This document shows positions 59,966 through 64,000 of a stretch of DNA of 64,000 nucleotides, piece by piece. Source of the DNA: Candidatus Zipacnadia bacterium (GTDB taxonomy: Bacteria > Armatimonadota > Zipacnadia > Zipacnadales > UBA5352); assembly GCA_029821735.1 (NCBI GenBank), contig JALGSU010000012.1:1-64000 (forward strand). The letters run 5' to 3'. The position numbers were made by a program, and so were the translations under genes. Every line of letters starts with the position of its first letter. Position 1 is the stretch's first letter. The notes beneath the pieces were generated by a model. That model saw only the letters and a program-made list of their open reading frames with translations. It did no database searches and had not been told where the DNA came from.

Positions 59966-61654
59966 ATGCAGGTACGGACACTGATAGCAGCAGTGATCAT
60001 GGCGGCGACGCTCGGGGCGGGCTGGTGCCAGGAGTTCCCCGACATGCGTATGCAGAAGAAGCTGATCGAGTGTGGCTGGGACACGCCGACCACCGACAAG
60101 CTGGGCGAGTATCTGGAGCAGATCGAGCAGGCGCCCTATGACGGCATCCGGATCAAAGCGGTTGCCACCGACGTTGAGGGTAAGCCGGCCTCACTCTCAT
60201 ACGCTTTCTACGCTGCCAAGTGGGAGCGCGAGGCGTTCGGGCAGGTCATTGAGGACCTCAAGGCCTGTGACTGGCAGCGGATGACGGACAACTTCCTGGC
60301 CACGGGCGCCAATCCCGGCGGCGTGGACTGGTTCGATGACGAGGGCTGGGGCGAGATCGCCAGCCACATGGGGATAGCGGCCTGGATCGCGAAGGAGGGT
60401 GGCCTCAAGGGCATCGTCTTCGACGCCGAGAGCTACTCTGAGTATCACCAGTGGATGTACAACGAGCAGCCCATGCGTGCCGAACACAGCTTCAATGAGT
60501 ACTACGCGAAGGCCCGCGAACGGGGCCGGCAGGTGATGGAAGCCATCGTGGCTGAGTACCCCGATATCACGGTGTTCATGTTCTTCGGCAACGTGGTCAA
60601 CTCGCCCTCGGCTGGGGGGGCTGACCCGCGGCCCGCCCTCGCCGGGGCGCAGTACGGTCTCTACCCGGCATTCATCGACGGTTGGCTGGACGCAGTGCCG
60701 CCGACTGTGAAGCTGGTTGATGCGTGTGAGAGCGCCTATCGCTTCACTACCATGACCGACTTCCTCACGGCGGCCCAGTTCATCCGGGGGGAGGCGCAGT
60801 CACTGGTTTCGCCAGAGAATCGGGCCAAGTACCGCGCTCAGGTGCAGGTGGGTTTCGGCATCTATCTGGACGCTCACGCCAATGAGCCCGACGCTGCGTG
60901 GTATCTCGATCCGGGCGATGGCACACCCACGGAACTTCTGGGGCGCAACATCACCAACGCTCTGCGAGTGAGCGACGAGTATGTGTGGACGTGGGGCGAG
61001 AAGTGGCGCTGGTGGCCGGGAACTGAGAAGTCTTGGGAGGAGGCCCTGCCCGGGATCACGGAGACGCTGAACTGGGCGCGTGACCCGATGGGCTCGGCAG
61101 TGGAGCGGCTTGCGGCGATGGAGCAGGAGGGCACGGCGGTGAGCTCGGCCCGGAACGGTGATTTCGGATCGGAGACTTCCGAGGAGGCTGATGGGAGAGA
61201 GGTGCAGTGGCAGGAGGGTGGCGTTCCGGCAGGTTGGCACTCCTGGCAGGGCGGCGACAAGGAGGGCGTCTTCACATGGGATCGTGAGGTGGGTGCCACG
61301 GCACCGGGCTCGGCGCGGGCTGCGGGAGTGGGGACAGGCTGCTTCCTCCAGGGGGGACCGGCGCAACCGGGCGAGAGCTACTTCGTGCGTGCGAAGGTGA
61401 AGCTGCAGGGCACGGGGACAGCGAGCATCCGCGTGCGCTGGCAGTCGGCGGAGGACAAGTGGACGCTGGAGAGGCTCGATCGCGTCATGATGCCGGCGGC
61501 GACCCCGGGCGACGATGGGTGGCAGCTGATCGAGGGCGTGGCGACGGTGCCCGATGGTGCGGCCAACCTGTTCCTGCTGCTTGGGATGGGCGGTCAGCCG
61601 TCCGCGGAGAGCGTGGTCTGGTTCGACGACGTGAGCCTTGTCCGCGTGCGGTAA
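59966..61654 (+). CDS. Secreted protein of unknown function with C-terminal binding-like module
   Basis: A 562-residue exported protein (signal LIAAVIMAATLGAGWC). The first 370 residues look like a TIM barrel: KKLIECGWDTPTTDKLGEYL, GLKGIVFDAESYSEYHQWMY, YPDITVFMFFGNVVNSP and SDEYVWTWGEKWRWWPG, the last similar to a putative GH acidic region. A carbohydrate-binding-like jelly roll follows (about 390-560; NGDFGSETSEEADGREVQWQ and ESYFVRAKVKLQGTG). No GH family is recognised by eye. It starts 32 bases after the stalk protein gene. Confidence 0.7.
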   Translation: MQVRTLIAAVIMAATLGAGWCQEFPDMRMQKKLIECGWDTPTTDKLGEYLEQIEQAPYDGIRIKAVATDVEGKPASLSYAFYAAKWEREAFGQVIEDLKACDWQRMTDNFLATGANPGGVDWFDDEGWGEIASHMGIAAWIAKEGGLKGIVFDAESYSEYHQWMYNEQPMRAEHSFNEYYAKARERGRQVMEAIVAEYPDITVFMFFGNVVNSPSAGGADPRPALAGAQYGLYPAFIDGWLDAVPPTVKLVDACESAYRFTTMTDFLTAAQFIRGEAQSLVSPENRAKYRAQVQVGFGIYLDAHANEPDAAWYLDPGDGTPTELLGRNITNALRVSDEYVWTWGEKWRWWPGTEKSWEEALPGITETLNWARDPMGSAVERLAAMEQEGTAVSSARNGDFGSETSEEADGREVQWQEGGVPAGWHSWQGGDKEGVFTWDREVGATAPGSARAAGVGTGCFLQGGPAQPGESYFVRAKVKLQGTGTASIRVRWQSAEDKWTLERLDRVMMPAATPGDDGWQLIEGVATVPDGAANLFLLLGMGGQPSAESVVWFDDVSLVRVR

Positions 61655-61666
61655 GTCCGTGCGGCA

Positions 61667-61711
61667 GCCTGCAGATGCCATCGACATGACGAGGGGCGTG
61701 CATCTGCAGGC
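61667..61711 (+). terminator. Possible terminator hairpin after the GH-like gene
   Basis: GCCTGCAGATGC and GCATCTGCAGGC form a 12-bp perfect stem around a 21-base loop, 13 bases after the stop. No strong T tract follows at once, though TTTTTCG comes about 20 bases on. Confidence 0.5.
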
Positions 61712-61774
61712 ATGATTCCTGGATGCAACATTTTTCGCTTAGATGGACCACACACGTTAGTTTCCGGCCAGAGG

Positions 61775-61783
61775 TGGTATACT
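61775..61783 (+). promoter_or_regulatory. Extended -10 promoter for the TadE gene
   Basis: TGGTATACT is an extended -10 (TGn-TATACT) about 100 bases upstream of the TadE start; the -35 region is weak. Confidence 0.5.
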
Positions 61784-61821
61784 CCCACTATGGCCGGCTG
61801 GTATGGTTGAACTCCTGGGCG

Positions 61822-61852
61822 GCGTGGCTTGGGGCGTGGGACCAAGCTACGC
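61822..61852 (+). promoter_or_regulatory. Structured leader hairpin upstream of TadE
   Basis: GCGTGGCTTGG-GGCGTGGGA-CCAAGCTACGC forms an 11-bp stem with one G-T wobble and a 9-base loop in the expected 5' UTR. A shorter CTGTC-CGG-GACAG stem follows before the GGGGG ribosome-binding region. Confidence 0.5.
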
Positions 61853-61883
61853 GTGACTGTCCGGGACAGGGGGCTTTTTACTG

Positions 61884-62357
61884 ATGTTCTCAGGGGTAAC
61901 TGTGGGGCGCAGAGCGGGGGCCACCTCGATCGAGGTAGCGCTAGTGGCGCCCGTGGTCATAGTCTTGTTCCTTGGCCTCATTGAGATCGTCTCCCTGATC
62001 AAATGTACGAAGTCGCTTGAGGGAGCCACCTCCGAGGCTATTCAGTGCGCCTATCTCGGCGGCTCGCCGCTGGCGATCGACCAACGTGTTGACAAGTCAG
62101 CCAGCGACCTGCCGGCTGACTCGATCATACGGCTCTATCAGTACAGGAACTACGACGCGTCATCGCAAGTCTGGGACGCCTGGCAGACGCTGGACCCCGA
62201 CGGCGTCATCAACCCCGCAAAGCCAGGAGGCGAATTGCGTGTTCGCCTCAGCTACGAGTACTCGATGATCTCCGGTCGTCTGTTCTCCGTGGTGACCGGC
62301 GCGCCGGGCACCGATTCGGTCATGCTCATCGCGGAGAGAACCGAGGAGCGACAGTAG
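61884..62357 (+). CDS. TadE-like pilus assembly protein
   Basis: A 157-residue TadE/TadG-type pseudopilin-like protein with the hallmark N-terminus: RRAGATSIEVALVAPVVIVLFLGLIEIV, a hydrophobic helix with the conserved Glu of TadE signal region. The rest is a small extracytoplasmic domain with no second membrane segment. No other tad genes (cpaF, tadB/C, rcpA) are near, so it is an isolated member. ATG 61884 follows GGGGGC by about 11 bases. It ends 4 bases from the convergent GH127-like gene. Confidence 0.85.
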   Translation: MFSGVTVGRRAGATSIEVALVAPVVIVLFLGLIEIVSLIKCTKSLEGATSEAIQCAYLGGSPLAIDQRVDKSASDLPADSIIRLYQYRNYDASSQVWDAWQTLDPDGVINPAKPGGELRVRLSYEYSMISGRLFSVVTGAPGTDSVMLIAERTEERQ

Positions 62358-62361
62358 GGCC

Positions 62362-64000
62362 TCAGCCATTCCCCCCGAATCCGTTGACCGGCAGCCAGAC
62401 CCGCATGCTGGCAGGACCGCGATTCGCCCATGCATAGTATGGGATAGCGGTGGCAGTGATTTCGTGCGTGGCAGGAACGGTGGCAGTGTCCGCAGACTGA
62501 TATAGAGGCATCGAGGTCGCCGATGCGTCTGGTGCCAGCGCGGGGCCGCGCAGGACCGTAACGCCCCCGAGCAACTGCGCAGACCACTCGGCCTCGAACG
62601 CCGCCGGCGCGCTCAGGGACAGGTCGGCGACTTCTGCCTGAGGGTTGTCGACGCTTTCGAAGCAGTAGACGAGTGGACCGCGTTGCAGGGCGACGCAGCC
62701 CCGAGCGTCGGACACGCGTGGGTGACTGTGCAGGGCACGCGGCAGCATTGCGAACTGCAAGCAGACGACATCGCCAGGCTCCCAGCGTCGCTTCAGCCTA
62801 TGGTAGCTGCCCGGCTGCGGCGCCTCCGCCACGGGCTCCCCGTTCACGGACAACTGGGCCTCGGCTGCCCACGAGGGAATGCGCAGGAAGAGGCCGAACT
62901 CGGCGGCATCGTCGGGGCTGACGGTGATCTCGACCCGACCGTCCCAGGGGTAACGTGTGTCCACGGTCAGGTCCACAGGCGAGCCATCGGGGGCGGCCAG
63001 CGACGCGTGGCATGCATCATAGAGATGCACCCACAGGCCCTCGTCACTGGCGCTGAAGATCAGCCCGGGCACTGAAGCAAGTGTGCGGTGGACATTGGGC
63101 GGGCAACAGTTGGTGCGGAACCAGCTCTGCCGCTGGTAATCGGCGTCTGCTGCCAGCGGGTTGCGGTAGAAGTACTCGGTGCCGTCCAGCGAGACGCCCG
63201 ACAGGAAACCGTTGTAGAGAATGCGCTCCATGGTGTCCGCGAACCGAGCTTCGCCGGTGACCAGCAGCATCCGCCATGCCCACATGATGTGCGATATCTG
63301 GGCACAGGTCTCCGCGTAGGCTCGCAGACTGGGCAACTCGTAGGGCTCACCGAACGATTCAGCAAGGTGATGAGCACCCACCCCGCCGGTCACGTACATC
63401 TTCCTGCCCGTCAGGTCATCCCAGAGCCGCAGCAGGTTGCCCCACATCTCCTGGTCGCCGGTCTCGGCGTACCAGTCAGTGCCTCCGGAGCAGATGTATC
63501 CAGAGCGGACACAGTGACCGACGAGTTCGGGGCGGTTGGCGATGGGCGGGTGTCCGCCAGATGATTGCGGCTGTGCGAGGAAGAAGCCCGCCAGGTCCAG
63601 GTAGCGCTGTTGCCCGGTCTCGCGGTAGAGCTCAATGAGCGCCATCTCGATCTCAGGGTGACCGTCAGCTTCCTCGCGCTTCCCCGGGCCGAACTCGTCG
63701 ACGAGGTAGTCGGCGAAACGGGTGGCCACCGTCAGGAGCGTGTCGTCGCCAGTGGCGCGGCGCCAGGCGACGGCGGCCTGCATCAGGTGACCGGCGCAGT
63801 AAAGCTCGTGTGAGCCGATCAGACTCGTGAAACGTGCCGGGCGGGTCTCGCTGCTTTGCTGCGTTCCGAGCGAGAGGTAGCCATCGTCCTCCTGGTTAGC
63901 GGCGATGGCGTCGATGATTTCATCGACGGTCTCGCGCAACGCAGGCAGGTCCTCGGATTGCAGTGCGAAGGCTGCGCCCTCGACCCACTTGTAGAGATCC
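62362..64000 (-). CDS. GH127 beta-L-arabinofuranosidase-like protein, 5' end beyond window
   Basis: The track ORF starts at 63939, but the frame continues open upstream as DLYKWVEGAAFALQSEDLPA to the right edge, so the true start is outside. GH127 features are NQEDDGYLSLG, AYAETCAQISHIMWAWRMLL (the Glu and first Cys of the zinc site as E-x-C), and WFRTNCCPPNVHRTLASVPG with the Cys-Cys pair including the nucleophile Cys. The barrel-like (alpha/alpha)6 body is followed by C-terminal beta sandwiches. It releases arabinofuranose from arabinan or glycoprotein chains. Confidence 0.92.
   Translation of the reverse strand, partial: DLYKWVEGAAFALQSEDLPALRETVDEIIDAIAANQEDDGYLSLGTQQSSETRPARFTSLIGSHELYCAGHLMQAAVAWRRATGDDTLLTVATRFADYLVDEFGPGKREEADGHPEIEMALIELYRETGQQRYLDLAGFFLAQPQSSGGHPPIANRPELVGHCVRSGYICSGGTDWYAETGDQEMWGNLLRLWDDLTGRKMYVTGGVGAHHLAESFGEPYELPSLRAYAETCAQISHIMWAWRMLLVTGEARFADTMERILYNGFLSGVSLDGTEYFYRNPLAADADYQRQSWFRTNCCPPNVHRTLASVPGLIFSASDEGLWVHLYDACHASLAAPDGSPVDLTVDTRYPWDGRVEITVSPDDAAEFGLFLRIPSWAAEAQLSVNGEPVAEAPQPGSYHRLKRRWEPGDVVCLQFAMLPRALHSHPRVSDARGCVALQRGPLVYCFESVDNPQAEVADLSLSAPAAFEAEWSAQLLGGVTVLRGPALAPDASATSMPLYQSADTATVPATHEITATAIPYYAWANRGPASMRVWLPVNGFGGNG

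Overview
The window is 64 kb of uniformly GC-rich bacterial chromosome carrying about 48 genes, intact or broken. Several features suggest a member of the Armatimonadota or a similar poorly cultured lineage: stalk-type copper-amine-oxidase-N domains on secreted proteins, many secreted beta-propeller and glycoside-hydrolase-like proteins, a TadE-type pilus protein, and conserved housekeeping genes scattered between them. This assignment is inference; there is no 16S gene in the window. Several genes carry single-base frameshifts, so either residual assembly indels or real decay is present.

Layout. 1-586: 5' part of a neutral-ceramidase-like gene (minus strand). 719-3973: tRNA-modification operon queA-tgt-THUMP methyltransferase, closed by a strong hairpin. 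4044-4742: orphan OmpR-type response regulator. 5134-6816 (minus): PfkB sugar kinase and a lipoyl-less E2 acyltransferase, divergent from 7018-12837 (plus): xylose-isomerase-like enzyme, frameshifted DUF3604 protein, AAC(3)-fold acyltransferase, endonuclease Q and MttB-family methyltransferase. 13007-13723: an isolated rpsE with its own promoter and leader hairpin. 13808-21300 (minus): GT-C-like membrane protein, a possible 30-residue membrane peptide, holA, and the TgpA-like transglutaminase / DUF58 / MoxR module. 21406-22581: Fe-type alcohol dehydrogenase. 22748-31537: membrane protein, a 1725-residue secreted multidomain beta-propeller protein, and a carboxypeptidase-regulatory-repeat protein. 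31615-35732: GNAT acetyltransferase, MtaD-like deaminase and a cell-wall amidase. 35818-38001: NHL protein. 38342-41489: rph, rdgB, TIM-barrel isomerase and a damaged GT4 glycosyltransferase.

41533-42263 holds six tRNA genes (Leu-GAG, Val-CAC, Gly-CCC, Gly-GCC, Cys-GCA, Leu-UAA) behind a near-consensus promoter. A 37-bp imperfect copy of the 3' end of tRNA-Leu(UAA) plus its downstream flank recurs at 43233-43269. It brackets one unrecognised two-membrane-segment gene and looks like an att-bounded islet without an integrase.

43299-64000 is rich in secreted and carbohydrate-related genes: NHL lipoprotein, large secreted proteins, heparinase II/III-like protein, alpha/beta hydrolase, DUF4038 glycosidase, IS1380 transposase remnant, GHL6-type hydrolase, decayed metallophosphoesterase, Gfo/Idh/MocA oxidoreductase, a copper-amine-oxidase-N stalk protein, a GH-like protein with a C-terminal binding module, TadE, and a GH127 beta-L-arabinofuranosidase-like gene running off the right edge. 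Together these suggest a heterotroph that breaks down complex plant or microbial polysaccharides. The sugar kinase, isomerases, dehydrogenase and oxidoreductases would process the released sugars inside the cell.

No CRISPR array, rRNA, complete insertion sequence or integrase was seen.
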